From Shimia gijangensis (GTDB lineage: Bacteria > Pseudomonadota > Alphaproteobacteria > Rhodobacterales > Rhodobacteraceae): a stretch of DNA of 64,000 nucleotides. Shown here piece by piece: positions 17,407 to 26,802 of this stretch. Position numbers and translations under genes: made by a program. The stretch lies in the NCBI RefSeq assembly GCF_900142085.1, contig NZ_FQZQ01000001.1:248001-312000 (forward strand). The letters run 5' to 3'. Under the pieces are notes generated by a model. It was given only the letters and a program-made list of their open reading frames with translations. It did no database searches and was not told the origin of the DNA. Positions within the stretch are counted from its first letter, which is position 1. Every line of letters starts with the position of its first letter.

Positions 17407-17856
17407 ATGAAATCTGCTTTTATTGCCTTGTCTCTTGCACTGGCACTGGCATCATCGCTCAATGCTCAACAAGTTGCCAATTGTGAATGGCAAGCCCGGG
17501 CAGATGCCATCGTTGAGCCGTGGGAAAATCACAGCCGTACTTTCGCGAACGGGGATGTTCGTCTTGCTCTTTTGGATACGGTTGAGCCCGCCGCCGGTGC
17601 CTATCATGTGCTGGTCCTCTCTCCTCCTTTTGGAGAGCTTGGAGATCGTCAGTGCCGTACCATTGGCATGTCACAGGGTGTTGGGTTCTCTGGCGTAGAC
17701 TTTGACAGCCTGACCGCTGCTTATGATCCGGCGCATGGGCTTGTCTTTAACCTTGAAGTTCAACGGTTCGTGCCGGATGCCAATGACTTCCTACCGGCTC
17801 AGCTACAATTCGCGGTCAATCAATCGACGGGTTTTATCGGGGTCCTTTTGGAATGA
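17407..17856 (+). CDS. Exported protein of unknown function, 149 aa
   Basis: Start ATG 17407 is preferred (GAGG upstream; the protein then begins with a clean signal peptide [20 protein letters not shown], cleavage before QQ). The mature part has two cysteines (in ANCEWQ and RQCRTIG) that could form a disulfide, and no domain I recognise. The sequence [27 protein letters not shown] suggests a small beta-rich periplasmic fold. Its end overlaps acpS as ATGA. Confidence 0.72.
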   Translation: MKSAFIALSLALALASSLNAQQVANCEWQARADAIVEPWENHSRTFANGDVRLALLDTVEPAAGAYHVLVLSPPFGELGDRQCRTIGMSQGVGFSGVDFDSLTAAYDPAHGLVFNLEVQRFVPDANDFLPAQLQFAVNQSTGFIGVLLE

Positions 17857-18290
17857 TCCTCGGCATCGGAACAGATCTGGCCAATATTGATCGTATCTCA
17901 GGAACGCTCGAGCGGTTCGGAGACCGGTTTCGCAATCGTGTCTTTACAGAGGTCGAACAAGCCAAAGCCGAACGCCGCCGCGACACGGTTGGAACCTATG
18001 CCAAACGTTGGGCCGCCAAAGAGGCGTGCTCTAAGGCGCTGGGCACGGGCTTGCGCATGGGGATCAGCTGGAAAGATATGGCGGTTTCAAATCTGCGCAC
18101 CGGGCAACCTGTGATGGAGGTGACCGGCTGGGCGGCAGAGCGACTAAAGGCGATGACCCCCGCTGGCCACGAGGCGATCATTCATGTCACCCTGACGGAT
18201 GATCATCCATGGGCGCAGGCATTTGTGGTGATAGAAGCGCGCCCTTTGGCTGACGGCGCGCCTGACACAGGTGCGCGGGTTGACTCCTAA
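17853..18290 (+). CDS. acpS: Holo-[acyl-carrier-protein] synthase
   Basis: Transfers 4'-phosphopantetheine from CoA to acyl carrier protein. The 145-residue protein begins [15 protein letters not shown] with metal-binding Asp8, and has [17 protein letters not shown] with Glu57, both family hallmarks. A short extra C-terminal tail ([15 protein letters not shown]) goes beyond the usual length of about 125. It overlaps the preceding gene by 4 bases and lies 50 bases before lepB. Confidence 0.95.
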   Translation: MILGIGTDLANIDRISGTLERFGDRFRNRVFTEVEQAKAERRRDTVGTYAKRWAAKEACSKALGTGLRMGISWKDMAVSNLRTGQPVMEVTGWAAERLKAMTPAGHEAIIHVTLTDDHPWAQAFVVIEARPLADGAPDTGARVDS

Positions 18291-18340
18291 CCCGTCCCGC
18301 CGCATGTAGCGCGCTACAGGACAACCTTTTGAGGCAGAAA

Positions 18341-19177
18341 ATGACAACCGAAGGCAAGAAACAGAACGGCTTTGTCGAAACGGTCAAGACGATCTTTTGG
18401 GCATTGGTGATCGCGGGAGTGTTCCGCTCGGTGTTTTTTCAACCTTTCTGGATTCCGTCGGGTTCGATGAAAGATACCTTGCTGATCGGTGATTTTTTGT
18501 TCGTGAACAAGATGGCCTATGGCTATTCATACGCGTCTTGCCCTTCGGTCCGTATGCCCCGTTTTGGTGTGAATATTGATGCCAAAGACTTGTGTGGCGT
18601 CTTCGATGGTGACAACACCCGTTTTCTGCCCGGTGTGCCCGAGCGCGGCGATGTTGTCGTATTTCGCCACCCGGCTACCGGATTGGATTACATCAAACGC
18701 CTGATCGCCATGCCTGGTGAAACCGTCCAGATGAAAAAGGGCGTTCTCCACATTGATGGTAAGGCTGTAGAACTGGCAGACGGTGGTTTGTTCGAAGAGC
18801 CTGCGGGCCCTCAGGGCCCTCAAGGGCTGCGTCCACGTTGCGAAAACGGCCCAGTAGGCGATGGCGGCAATTGTGTTAAGTCACGCCAGATCGAAACCCT
18901 GCCCAATGGGGTAAGCCACGGCATCCTGAACATCACCAATCAGTCTTCGGACAATACCGGCGTCTTTACCGTCCCCGAAGGCCATTTCTTCTTCATGGGT
19001 GACAATCGCGACAACTCAACCGACAGCCGCGTGCCGCGCGCTGCACGCGGGGTTGGCTTCGTGCCCTTTGAAAACCTGATTGGCCGCGCGGACCGCATCA
19101 TGTTCTCGTCTGCCGGACGGTCAATGTTCTTCTTCTGGACATGGCGTGGTGATCGGTTCTTTAAGGCGGTGAATTGA
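18341..19177 (+). CDS. lepB: Signal peptidase I
   Basis: Cleaves Sec and Tat signal peptides at the outer face of the inner membrane. ATG 18341 follows GAGG and gives 278 residues; a TTG four codons earlier is in frame but unlikely. One N-terminal transmembrane helix (about 15-33) precedes the catalytic Ser42 in [10 protein letters not shown] and Lys119 in [24 protein letters not shown] is box E. The beta domain carries an insertion around residues 150-185 with a collagen-like GPQGPQG and four cysteines overall. Stop overlaps the TTG start of rnc. Confidence 0.96.
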   Translation: MTTEGKKQNGFVETVKTIFWALVIAGVFRSVFFQPFWIPSGSMKDTLLIGDFLFVNKMAYGYSYASCPSVRMPRFGVNIDAKDLCGVFDGDNTRFLPGVPERGDVVVFRHPATGLDYIKRLIAMPGETVQMKKGVLHIDGKAVELADGGLFEEPAGPQGPQGLRPRCENGPVGDGGNCVKSRQIETLPNGVSHGILNITNQSSDNTGVFTVPEGHFFFMGDNRDNSTDSRVPRAARGVGFVPFENLIGRADRIMFSSAGRSMFFFWTWRGDRFFKAVN

Positions 19178-19857
19178 AGATTTCTGCAGAATTGAAGGCG
19201 CTTCAGGCGCGGATTGGGTACGACTTTTCCCGCCCCGAGCTATTGGTACGCGCGGTGACACATTCGTCGATGTCATCGCCCAATCGGGATGATAATCAGC
19301 GACTGGAGTTCCTGGGCGACCGGGTGCTTGGCCTGGTCATGGCCGAGGCGCTATTGGCTCAGGATCGTAAAGCCACCGAAGGTCAGCTGGCCCCACGATT
19401 CAATGCTCTGGTCCGAAAAGAAGCCTGCGCAGATGTCGCTCGTGAGATTGCCCTCGGGGATGCGCTGAAACTGGGTCGCTCCGAGATGATGTCGGGCGGC
19501 CGCCGAAAACTGGCGCTTTTGGGTGACGCCATGGAGGCAGTGATCGCTGCTGTTTATCTGGATGGTGGGTTTGATGTTGCCAAGGACATGGTGATCCGCC
19601 TTTGGGGCGACCGCGTGCATCAGGTCGAAGCAGATGCACGAGACCCAAAGACATCCCTTCAGGAATGGGCACAAGCACGTCGCCAGAAGCCCCCAAACTA
19701 CGAAATCATTAGCCGCTCTGGCCCTGATCACGCTCCGGTCTTTACCGTGGCGGTCCGGCTCCAGAATGGCGAGGCTGAGGAAGCCACCGCAGGTTCCAAA
19801 CGTCAGGCTGAACAGGCCGCTGCCGGGGCCTTGTTGCAAAGATTGGAGAGCGCATGA
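19174..19857 (+). CDS. rnc: Ribonuclease III
   Basis: Double-strand-specific RNase that processes rRNA and other transcripts. The 227-residue protein starts at a TTG overlapping the lepB stop. It has the signature [15 protein letters not shown] (41-55) with Glu45 and Asp49, the second metal pair Asp118/Glu121 in [12 protein letters not shown], and a C-terminal double-stranded RNA-binding domain (about 155-225, ending [17 protein letters not shown]). Order lepB-rnc-era-recO is classic and fits joint action in rRNA maturation. Confidence 0.96.
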   Translation: MKISAELKALQARIGYDFSRPELLVRAVTHSSMSSPNRDDNQRLEFLGDRVLGLVMAEALLAQDRKATEGQLAPRFNALVRKEACADVAREIALGDALKLGRSEMMSGGRRKLALLGDAMEAVIAAVYLDGGFDVAKDMVIRLWGDRVHQVEADARDPKTSLQEWAQARRQKPPNYEIISRSGPDHAPVFTVAVRLQNGEAEEATAGSKRQAEQAAAGALLQRLESA

Positions 19858-20759
19858 CACGCGCAGGATTTGTCGCCCTTATTGGCGAGCCGAACGCAGG
19901 GAAATCAACTCTCACAAACCGCATGGTAGGTGCCAAAGTCTCGATTGTGACCCACAAGGTGCAAACCACCCGTGCCCGTATTCGCGGCGTGGCGTTGGAA
20001 GGCGACGCCCAGATTGTGTTTGTGGACACACCCGGCCTGTTCCGCCCGCGCCGACGTCTGGATCGCGCCATGGTGGCTGCCGCATGGGGAGGCGCTGCAG
20101 ATGCGGACGTAACTGTTCTTTTGGTTGAGGCCCATCGCGGCATCACTGAAGGCGTTGAGCGTATCCTTGAGGGGCTGGAAGGTATCGGCAAGGGTCGGAT
20201 CGTCGCCTTGGCGATTAACAAGATCGACAAGGTCCAATCTGAGAAATTGCTAAGCCTGACCAAGGACTTGAATGACCGCTATGACTTTGCCGAGACCTTT
20301 ATGATCTCAGCTGAAAAAGGTCATGGCACCGAGCATCTGAAACAATGGCTGGCCGAGCGGTTGCCCGAAGGTCCGTGGCTCTATCCGGAAGACCAAATCG
20401 CCGATCTGCCCATGCGCATGATCGCCGCCGAAATGACTCGCGAAAAGCTGACCATACGTTTGCATCAGGAATTGCCCTACCAGATGACTGTGGAAACAGA
20501 GAATTGGGAAGAACGAAAAGATGGCTCTGCCCGCATCGATCAGATCATTTATGTTATGCGCGATGGTCACAAGGGTATCGTGTTGGGCAACAAGGGCGAG
20601 ACGATCAAATCCGTGTCCAAAGCTGCACGCGAAGAGATTGAAGAGTTCCTTGGCCGTCGCGTGCACCTGTTTTTGCAGGTCAAAGTGCGCCCGAACTGGC
20701 TCGAAGAAGCCGAGCGTTACTCCGAGATGGGGCTGAATTTCAAAGACGGAAATAAATGA
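19854..20759 (+). CDS. era: GTPase Era
   Basis: Essential GTPase for 16S rRNA and 30S subunit maturation. The 301-residue protein has the P-loop GEPNAGKST (11-19), G3 DTPGLF, G4 NKID, and a C-terminal KH domain (about 200-290, with [21 protein letters not shown]). It overlaps rnc and the following DUF1491 gene by 4 bases each. Confidence 0.97.
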   Translation: MTRAGFVALIGEPNAGKSTLTNRMVGAKVSIVTHKVQTTRARIRGVALEGDAQIVFVDTPGLFRPRRRLDRAMVAAAWGGAADADVTVLLVEAHRGITEGVERILEGLEGIGKGRIVALAINKIDKVQSEKLLSLTKDLNDRYDFAETFMISAEKGHGTEHLKQWLAERLPEGPWLYPEDQIADLPMRMIAAEMTREKLTIRLHQELPYQMTVETENWEERKDGSARIDQIIYVMRDGHKGIVLGNKGETIKSVSKAAREEIEEFLGRRVHLFLQVKVRPNWLEEAERYSEMGLNFKDGNK

Positions 20760-21088
20760 CCCGTCTGACGGCGAAATTCTGGGTCCAAGCCTATATGGCG
20801 CGGCTCGAATTTGCCGGAATTCCGGCCTATGTGATGGCCCATGGAGATGACACGGCGGGGGCTGTTTTGGTCAAGCTCAGCACGCTTGATGGGCAGGCGA
20901 CCGCCTTTCAGCGCAGTTTTGATCTGATGAGCGGTGAGCGCAAATGGGTGACCCTGTCCGAAGGCTCCGAAGCTGACGTGGACGCAGCACTGACCAAACA
21001 ACGCAGCTTTGACCCAGACCTCTGGGTGATCGAAGTCGAGGATCGCCATGGTCGCCACATGCTCGACGAGCCTGGCCTGGCAGACTGA
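20756..21088 (+). CDS. DUF1491 family protein
   Basis: The 110-residue protein begins [18 protein letters not shown] and includes YVMAHGDDTAGAVLVKLS and RSFDPDLWVIEVEDRHGRH, as in the alphaproteobacterial DUF1491 family found next to era. No signal peptide or membrane segment. Function unknown. It is translationally coupled to era (4-base overlap) and followed by a 97-base gap before recO. Confidence 0.85.
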   Translation: MTRLTAKFWVQAYMARLEFAGIPAYVMAHGDDTAGAVLVKLSTLDGQATAFQRSFDLMSGERKWVTLSEGSEADVDAALTKQRSFDPDLWVIEVEDRHGRHMLDEPGLAD

Positions 21089-21091
21089 TGT

Positions 21092-21116
21092 GCTTCCAAA
21101 TGGGGCAAATATCCCC
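21092..21116 (-). repeat. Dispersed intergenic motif, copy 1
   Basis: On the minus strand this reads GGGGATATTTGCCCC then ATTTGGAAGC. It shares the pattern GGATAyTTGmsCCAnnTGrwGC with 49096-49121. Both copies are intergenic. I recall similar intergenic sequences in Rhodobacteraceae genomes but cannot search for them. Confidence 0.4.
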
Positions 21117-21185
21117 AACGGAGGCTCCCGAACAGGCCACACAGGCTGACCTTGGCATTCTGACGAAACTCTCTAGGGTTCCGAC

Positions 21186-21917
21186 ATGGACTGGCGTGAT
21201 CAAGGTATCGTTCTAAGCACTCGCAAACACGGAGAAACCTCTGTGATTGTTGAGGTATTTACTCCAGATCATGGTCGTCATGCCGGCGTGGTGCGCGGCG
21301 GCACCAGCCGGAAAATGACCCCAACGCTGCAACCCGGCGGACAGGTTGATGTGGTTTGGCGCGCACGGCTGGAAGAACATATTGGCAGCTTTACGGTTGA
21401 ACCTCTGCGCAGTCGTGCATCTGCAATCTCAGACCGCATGGCGCTGGCAGGCCTAAATACGGTCACGGCGCTGTTGGTCTTTTCCCTGCCCGAGCGGGAA
21501 CCTCACACCCCGCTCTATCAGCGCACCGAGCAATTGCTTGATCTTCTTGGTCAGAATGAGATATGGCCATTGGCCTATTTGCGATGGGAACAGGCGTTGC
21601 TGGAAGAATTGGGGTTCGGACTTGATCTCGGGGCCTGTGCTGTGACCGGATCAACTGACGACCTTGTGTTCGTGTCGCCCCGCACGGGGCGCGCGGTTTC
21701 GCGCAAGGGGGCGGGCGAATGGGCGGATCGTTTGCTCGACTTGCCGCCCTGTTTGCGCGGTGAGGGGGAATCGCCAGATGCAGAGGTGCTCGCGGCGTTG
21801 CGGACAACCGGGTATTTTATGGAACACAGACTGGCGCCCGAGTTGGGTCACAAACCTTTGCCCGAAGCGCGGGGGCGGTTTGTTGATCTTTTCAGCCGTC
21901 GGTTGGCGCGGCCTTGA
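21186..21917 (+). CDS. recO: DNA repair protein RecO
   Basis: Recombination mediator that helps load RecA on SSB-coated gaps with RecR. The 243-residue protein begins [34 protein letters not shown], the typical N-terminal OB fold, and ends with the helical zinc-finger-like domain in which several metal cysteines are reduced, as often in alphaproteobacteria. It overlaps the convergent lipoprotein gene by 26 bases. A 25-base dispersed-looking intergenic motif precedes it. Confidence 0.93.
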   Translation: MDWRDQGIVLSTRKHGETSVIVEVFTPDHGRHAGVVRGGTSRKMTPTLQPGGQVDVVWRARLEEHIGSFTVEPLRSRASAISDRMALAGLNTVTALLVFSLPEREPHTPLYQRTEQLLDLLGQNEIWPLAYLRWEQALLEELGFGLDLGACAVTGSTDDLVFVSPRTGRAVSRKGAGEWADRLLDLPPCLRGEGESPDAEVLAALRTTGYFMEHRLAPELGHKPLPEARGRFVDLFSRRLARP

Positions 21918-22296
21918 ACACCATCTGACGACCAGAATCATTGCTCAGGATCATCACGTCCCCGGACACTTCGGCCAGGGTCATTTTCCCTAGGGTATTG
22001 AAAAATAACGTTTCCTTATTCATCTCAGGGCAGGCCATCCGGGTGCTCCCTATCGGGTCAAAGCCGATCCATGGATAGGGCTTTGTCTGTTTGGTGAAGA
22101 AGCTATTGCACGGTGCCTGGCCGGTCACCTTGTTGTCTTCGCCAAACAAAAGAGTGGCGCGCGCCGCGAATTCAACACCGTCGATTTCGGTCAAAATCCA
22201 CAGTTTTTCACCGTCATAACCGGCCACGGTTTCGTCCTTTTTGCAGGCTGAAAGTGTGATGAGAGCGAGGGCGAATGCCAGAATAATGCGTGTCAT
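21892..22296 (-). CDS. META-domain-like lipoprotein
   Basis: The 134-residue protein has a lipoprotein signal ([18 protein letters not shown], lipidated Cys18). A HslJ/META-like core follows: [36 protein letters not shown] and [19 protein letters not shown], split over residues 32-106. META-domain lipoproteins are periplasmic proteins of unclear role, HslJ being linked to novobiocin resistance. It lies 3 bases behind the tetR gene on the same strand, so it may share its transcript. Confidence 0.75.
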   Translation of the reverse strand: MTRIILAFALALITLSACKKDETVAGYDGEKLWILTEIDGVEFAARATLLFGEDNKVTGQAPCNSFFTKQTKPYPWIGFDPIGSTRMACPEMNKETLFFNTLGKMTLAEVSGDVMILSNDSGRQMVFKAAPTDG

Positions 22297-22299
22297 GCT

Positions 22300-22851
22300 C
22301 TAAGAATATAGCGCCAGAACCAGATCGACCAGTGTGCCCAAGGCTTCGTCGTTGTCCAGCCCGTCACGGCCGGACATTTCGGCCATACCAAGGTTGGCGG
22401 CATAGATAATCCGGGCCAATTCCGGGTTTGACAAGCCGAGGTCGCTTAGGGTGCTTGTGATCTCTGTCATGCGGTATTCGTCCACGCGTGCCACGGTTTC
22501 CGAGACGCTTTTGTCCCCATGGGCCCATGCCCGAACAGCTGGTTCAACTGCGTTTCCGGTGGAAATTGTTTCTTCTTTTTCAACAGCTTGTGACAGGTGA
22601 CGCAACTTTTGAGTTGGCGTCATGTCGATGGCTGCCACGTTCTTAAACCGCTCAAGGCATTCGTCTTCCCAGCGCGTCAACATTGCTTTGTGAAACGCAG
22701 GCACGTCTTTGAAATGCCAATAAAACGAACCCTTGGTGGTTTTCAGGTCACGCGCCAGCGCCTCTGCCTTGAGGGCGGAGGGGCCTTGCGCCACGAGGGC
22801 CGCAAATCCAGCTTCGATCCAGCTGTCTGGAGAGAGACGTTTAGGTGCCAT
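22300..22851 (-). CDS. TetR family transcriptional regulator
   Basis: The 183-residue protein has the TetR N-terminal helix-turn-helix, with ALARDLKTTKGSFYWHFKDVPAFHKAM (about 31-57) the most recognisable part, and an unrelated helical ligand-binding C-terminus. It is on the same strand directly downstream of the Mcd-like dehydrogenase. A large inverted repeat lies 85-135 bases before its start and may be its own operator. The ligand is unknown; an acyl-CoA is a reasonable guess from context only. Confidence 0.87.
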   Translation of the reverse strand: MAPKRLSPDSWIEAGFAALVAQGPSALKAEALARDLKTTKGSFYWHFKDVPAFHKAMLTRWEDECLERFKNVAAIDMTPTQKLRHLSQAVEKEETISTGNAVEPAVRAWAHGDKSVSETVARVDEYRMTEITSTLSDLGLSNPELARIIYAANLGMAEMSGRDGLDNDEALGTLVDLVLALYS

Positions 22852-22935
22852 GTCACTGGCCTACGCCGCACGTTCGTTCAACGCAAGCGCAGCAATGCCG
22901 CACTGCAGCAAGTTTCGCGAAAATCGGCGGAATTA

Positions 22936-22986
22936 CCCGTTTTGTACAATTTCAAAAGGCCAAATGACCATTTTGTACAAAACGGG
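22936..22986. promoter_or_regulatory. Inverted repeat with 14-base perfect arms upstream of tetR
   Basis: CCCGTTTTGTACAA (22936-22949) is repeated in reverse complement at 22973-22986, leaving a 23-base centre. Each arm contains TTGTACAA, itself a palindrome, and the right arm gives TTTTGTACAAAA. Two palindromic half-sites before a tetR gene suggest an autoregulatory operator. The element also sits just after the dehydrogenase stop, so it could instead be a long terminator hairpin for that gene, though no T run follows. Confidence 0.55.
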
Positions 22987-22998
22987 CGAGAGGCCATT

Positions 22999-24660
22999 TT
23001 AGCCCAAAAGGCGGCGTGCAATCACTTGCGCCTGAATTTCGGCAGCACCTTCAAAGATGTTGAGGATACGTGCGTCGCACAGGATGCGGCTGATCTGATA
23101 TTCGAGGGCAAAGCCATTGCCGCCGTGAATTTGCAGTGCGTTGTCGGCAGAGGCCCAGGCAACACGGGCGCCCAGAAGTTTCGCCATACCTGCCTCAAGA
23201 TCGCAGCGCTGATCGTGGTCTTTTTCCCAAGCCGAGAAATAGGTCAGCTGACGGGCGACCATGATCTCAACCGCCATCATCGCCAGCTTGCCAGCCACGC
23301 GGGGGAAGTTGATCAGGGATTTGCCAAATTGCTTGCGGTCTTCGGCGTATTGCATGCCGACCTCAAGCGCGTTTTGCGCCACACCGATGGCGCGGGCTGC
23401 GGTCTGGATGCGGGCCGCTTCAAAGGTTTTCATCAGCTGTTTAAAGCCCTGACCTTCGACGCCACCCAACAGGTTGTCACCTTTGACCTTGAAGCCATCA
23501 AACCCGAGTTCGAATTCTTTCATGCCGCGATACCCCAGCACTTCGATTTCGCCGCCGGTCATGCCTTCGGTTGGGAACGGGTTTTCATCGTCGCCCGGTG
23601 TTTTCTCGGCGAGGAACATCGACAGGCCACGGTGATCGGTCGAGTCCGGATTGGTACGCGCCAAAAGCGTCATCACATGGGTGCGTGCGGCGTGGGTGAT
23701 CCATGTCTTGTTGCCGGTGATTTCCCAATCGCCATCGGCGTTTTTCACCGCACGGGTGCGCAAAGAGCCAAGGTCAGAGCCGGTGTTCGGTTCGGTAAAG
23801 ACGGCCGTGGGCAGAATTTCGGCGCTGGCGATCTTGGGCAGCCAGTTTTCCTTTTGCTCGTCGGTGCCGCCCGCAAGGATCAGCTCGGCTGCGATTTCCG
23901 AGCGTGTACCGAGGGACCCGACGCCGATATAGCCACGCGACAGTTCTTCGGAGACAACAACCATCGAGGCTTTGGACAAGCCAAGCCCGCCGTATTCCTC
24001 GGGGATGGTCAGGCCAAACACGCCCATCTCGCCCAGCTCTTCGAGAATTTCCATCGGGATGTAGTCATCCTTGAGGTGCCACTCGTGGGCGTTGGGCACG
24101 ACGCGTTCGTCGGCATAGCGGCGGAATTGCTCGCGGATCATCTCAAGTTCATCATCCAGACCGGTGGTGCCAAAGGTGGCGTGGCCTGCGTTGTCCTGCA
24201 TCAGCTCGACCAGACGCATGCGTGCGGCCTGAGAGTTTCCGGACTGTGTCAGGGTCGCAACCGAGGGTTCCATCAAAGCCTGCATGTCGTCCTGACCAAG
24301 GCCAAGATCCTGCAGACGGGTGATTTCGTTCTGCGACATCGAGATGCCGCCGTAGATCTGCCAGAGGTATTCCCCAAAAGCGATCTGGTGGATCAGCTGT
24401 TCCATTTCGCCGAATTTGCCGTCTTCCTTCAGGCTGACGGCCCATTTCTGCATCTGGCGCAGGGATTCGACATATGTGGCCAGCCACGCGAGCCCGTGGG
24501 CGGCTCCTTGGTTTTGTTCCAGCTTGGCACCGGAGACGCGCCCCTCTTCGCTGACCATATCGCGAACCGTGTCGGTGGCTTTGGCCAAAATGGCCTCGGC
24601 AGGGGCGACGGCGGCGCCTGTCAGTTCAAGAAGATTGGAAAGAATTACTGAATTTGTCAT
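22999..24660 (-). CDS. mcd: Acyl-CoA dehydrogenase, probably (2S)-methylsuccinyl-CoA dehydrogenase
   Basis: The 553-residue flavoenzyme has an N-terminal extension of about 170 residues (GRVSGAKLEQNQGAAHGLAW, then FGEYLWQIYGGISMSQNEI) before a normal acyl-CoA dehydrogenase core. From memory this extension matches Mcd of the ethylmalonyl-CoA pathway (Rhodobacter sphaeroides), which makes mesaconyl-CoA. Core motifs include AVFTEPNTGSDLGSLRTRA, YAEDRKQFGKSL and the C-terminal ILNIFEGAAEIQ region carrying the catalytic Glu. ATG 24660 has AGGA upstream; a start 27 bases earlier is possible. The tetR gene follows. General acyl-CoA dehydrogenase is the safe reading; Mcd is my specific inference. Confidence 0.75.
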   Translation of the reverse strand: MTNSVILSNLLELTGAAVAPAEAILAKATDTVRDMVSEEGRVSGAKLEQNQGAAHGLAWLATYVESLRQMQKWAVSLKEDGKFGEMEQLIHQIAFGEYLWQIYGGISMSQNEITRLQDLGLGQDDMQALMEPSVATLTQSGNSQAARMRLVELMQDNAGHATFGTTGLDDELEMIREQFRRYADERVVPNAHEWHLKDDYIPMEILEELGEMGVFGLTIPEEYGGLGLSKASMVVVSEELSRGYIGVGSLGTRSEIAAELILAGGTDEQKENWLPKIASAEILPTAVFTEPNTGSDLGSLRTRAVKNADGDWEITGNKTWITHAARTHVMTLLARTNPDSTDHRGLSMFLAEKTPGDDENPFPTEGMTGGEIEVLGYRGMKEFELGFDGFKVKGDNLLGGVEGQGFKQLMKTFEAARIQTAARAIGVAQNALEVGMQYAEDRKQFGKSLINFPRVAGKLAMMAVEIMVARQLTYFSAWEKDHDQRCDLEAGMAKLLGARVAWASADNALQIHGGNGFALEYQISRILCDARILNIFEGAAEIQAQVIARRLLG

Positions 24661-24740
24661 CGTCCGGTCCTGTTCGTGTGGGGCCATGAATCATGTCGTT
24701 GTTTTGCTGCAGTGTGACATATTCTTTTTGCAGGTGCAGC

Positions 24741-24763
24741 GCAATATTAATACGTAGTATTGC
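24741..24763. promoter_or_regulatory. GCAATA...TATTGC inverted repeat in the mcd/TSUP divergent region
   Basis: Six-base arms GCAATA and TATTGC flank an 11-base AT-rich centre in the 170-base divergent promoter region. It lies about 80 bases before both start codons. A candidate regulator site only. Confidence 0.3.
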
Positions 24764-24830
24764 TGGGGTTTGATCGTTTGTTGCGTGCAGAGTTTTTGCA
24801 GTGCGGCACGAATGGTCCTATCAATCGGAC

Positions 24831-25598
24831 ATGGATTCGCTGTTTCTAAACCTGTCGTTTGAGATGATGATTGTCGCTCTTGGTGTCTCTGCTTTGGCAG
24901 GTGTGATCAAGGGGACTGTTGGGTTTGGCATGCCGATGATCATGATTTCAGGTCTTAGCACCTTTGTTGAGCCCGAACTGGCGCTTGCGGGGCTGCTGAT
25001 GCCGACCGTTGCCACAAATGTGCTGCAGGCGTTGCGGCAGGGGCCCAAGGCGGCTCTGACCTCGGTGAAAAAGTTCAAATACTTTTTGATGGCTGGTTTT
25101 GTGACACTTATTGCTTCGGCTCAACTGGTGCGGGTTGTGTCGTCGGATGTGTTGCTTTTGGTGATTGGCGTTCCCGTGGCCGTTTTTGCGTTGATCCAAC
25201 TGATCGGGTTCCGGCCAAATCTGAAACGGACGACCCCGGCAATCGAAACCGGTGTCGGAGCCTTTGCGGGTTTGATTGGTGGCATGTCCGGTGTCTGGGG
25301 CGCGCCAACGGTCTTGTATCTGACAGCGCTCAACACCGAAAAATCGGATCAAATGCGGGTACAAGGTGTGATTTATGGATTGGGCGCGTTGGCTTTGGTG
25401 GGGGCGCATATCGGGTCAGGCGTGTTGCGGGCAGAAACTTTTCCGTTTTCTCTGGCGATGGTGCCGCCAGCAATGGCGGGAATGTGGTTGGGCGGGCACG
25501 TTCAAAACCGGATTGATCAGGCGGCCTTTCGAAAGGCAACACTGTTGGTGCTCGTGGTGGCCGCGCTGAACCTTGTTCGCCGCACTTTGATGGGATGA
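24831..25598 (+). CDS. TSUP (TauE/SafE) family membrane transporter
   Basis: The 255-residue protein has about eight hydrophobic segments and the internal-repeat layout of the TSUP family: ALAGVIKGTVGFGMPMIMI near the N-terminus and AGLIGGMSGVWGAPTVLYL in the middle, both with the family's G-x-G-rich loops. Relatives move sulfite, sulfonates or other organic anions. ATG 24831 is preferred over an in-frame GTG at 24801; neither has a strong ribosome site. Divergent from mcd; substrate unknown. Confidence 0.85.
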   Translation: MDSLFLNLSFEMMIVALGVSALAGVIKGTVGFGMPMIMISGLSTFVEPELALAGLLMPTVATNVLQALRQGPKAALTSVKKFKYFLMAGFVTLIASAQLVRVVSSDVLLLVIGVPVAVFALIQLIGFRPNLKRTTPAIETGVGAFAGLIGGMSGVWGAPTVLYLTALNTEKSDQMRVQGVIYGLGALALVGAHIGSGVLRAETFPFSLAMVPPAMAGMWLGGHVQNRIDQAAFRKATLLVLVVAALNLVRRTLMG

Positions 25599-25701
25599 AC
25601 GCTGGGTCACAAGGGTTGAAACCTTTGGCGGCGCCCCCTTTGTCTGGTTGACGAAACGGCGTTTGGCAGGTCTTCTGCCCGTAACCAAAGAAAGAACACC
25701 C

Positions 25702-26802
25702 ATGGGGACTGATAGCTATCTGAGATCCATCGCGCTTGGGATTGGTATTCTTGCGGCGATTGCCGTTGGCTGGGTTCTGAGTGCCGCTGAGGCGTTGTTG
25801 GTGCCTGTGGTCATCGGCGCGCTTCTGGCGTTTTTGATGGATGGGGTTTCGCGTGAAATGGCCCGTCTGCCGCTTTATGCGCGCATTGTGCCGCCTTGGG
25901 CGCGGCTGACCATGACGTCAATTGTCCTGTTTCTTATTCTGATGTTGGGAATAGGGTTTTTTGCGCGAAATCTGGAAGCCGTGGTGCGGGCTTTGCCGCA
26001 GTATGTTGAAACATTCACCGTGATTGCGGCCGATGTTGCACGTCAGTTTGATGTGGAAGTCGAGCTGACCTGGAATTCTGTGAACAAGATCGTGTCGGAT
26101 TCGATCAATCTGCAGGATGCCCTGCGATATGTTCTGAACTCTCTCTCATATTCTGCCGGGTATGTCGCGTTGGTCTTTTTGTATGCGATTTTGTTCCTGT
26201 TTGAAAAAAACGCCGTCGACGGCAAGATTGCCGCGATCTTTCCCGATGAAGACCGCCGTGCCGGGGTTTGGGTGACGATCGATGCGATCATCTCTCAGAT
26301 CGGCACCTATTTTACTATGAAGACGCTGGTGAATGTTGTTCTGGGCGCCATCTGTTACGTGATTTTCCTGCTGTTCGGGGTCGAGTTTGCAGCCTTTTTT
26401 GCTGTGCTGACAGCCATCTTTAACTACATTCCATACGTCGGTTCGTGGATTGCTATGGTTCTGCCCATGCTGTTTGCGCTTGGGCAATTTGGGCTGAGCC
26501 TTGAGGTGCTTTTCCTGTTTTTGCTGCTGGGGGCGGCGCAAATGGCAGTTGGCTATTTCTGGGAGCCCCGCCTGATGGGACGCAGTATGAATGTCAGCCC
26601 GGTTGTGGTGATGTTTTCGCTGGCCGTCTGGACGGCGATCTGGGGGCCGACCGGTGCCATTTTGTCGGTGATCCTGACGTCCGCCGTGATGACCGTAATG
26701 TCACTGTTCCCAACCACCCGACCTTTGGCGATTCTCTTGACGAACACTGGTGAAGCCCCGGTGCCAGTTTCACCCCGTGAGCCTAAGAAAACACGCTCTT
26801 AG
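25702..26802 (+). CDS. AI-2E (PerM/UPF0118) family membrane protein
   Basis: The 366-residue protein has the family topology: two N-terminal helices (AIAVGWVLSAAEALLVPVVIGALLAFLMDG), a further helix, a soluble helical region, then a cluster of C-terminal helices with YIPYVGSWIAMVLPMLFAL and GPTGAILSVILT. Relatives include AI-2 exporter TqsA and Na+/H+ antiporters, so the transported solute cannot be given. ATG 25702 is preferred over a TTG at 25648. It overlaps the convergent DUF2478 gene by 4 bases. Confidence 0.85.
   Translation: MGTDSYLRSIALGIGILAAIAVGWVLSAAEALLVPVVIGALLAFLMDGVSREMARLPLYARIVPPWARLTMTSIVLFLILMLGIGFFARNLEAVVRALPQYVETFTVIAADVARQFDVEVELTWNSVNKIVSDSINLQDALRYVLNSLSYSAGYVALVFLYAILFLFEKNAVDGKIAAIFPDEDRRAGVWVTIDAIISQIGTYFTMKTLVNVVLGAICYVIFLLFGVEFAAFFAVLTAIFNYIPYVGSWIAMVLPMLFALGQFGLSLEVLFLFLLLGAAQMAVGYFWEPRLMGRSMNVSPVVVMFSLAVWTAIWGPTGAILSVILTSAVMTVMSLFPTTRPLAILLTNTGEAPVPVSPREPKKTRS

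Noticed and set aside
22597-24651. 684-codon open frame on the plus strand
   Set aside because: It is antisense to the acyl-CoA dehydrogenase, whose frame carries clear flavoenzyme motifs; the antisense product shows no domain and is His/Gly-rich as expected for a shadow of GC-biased codons.
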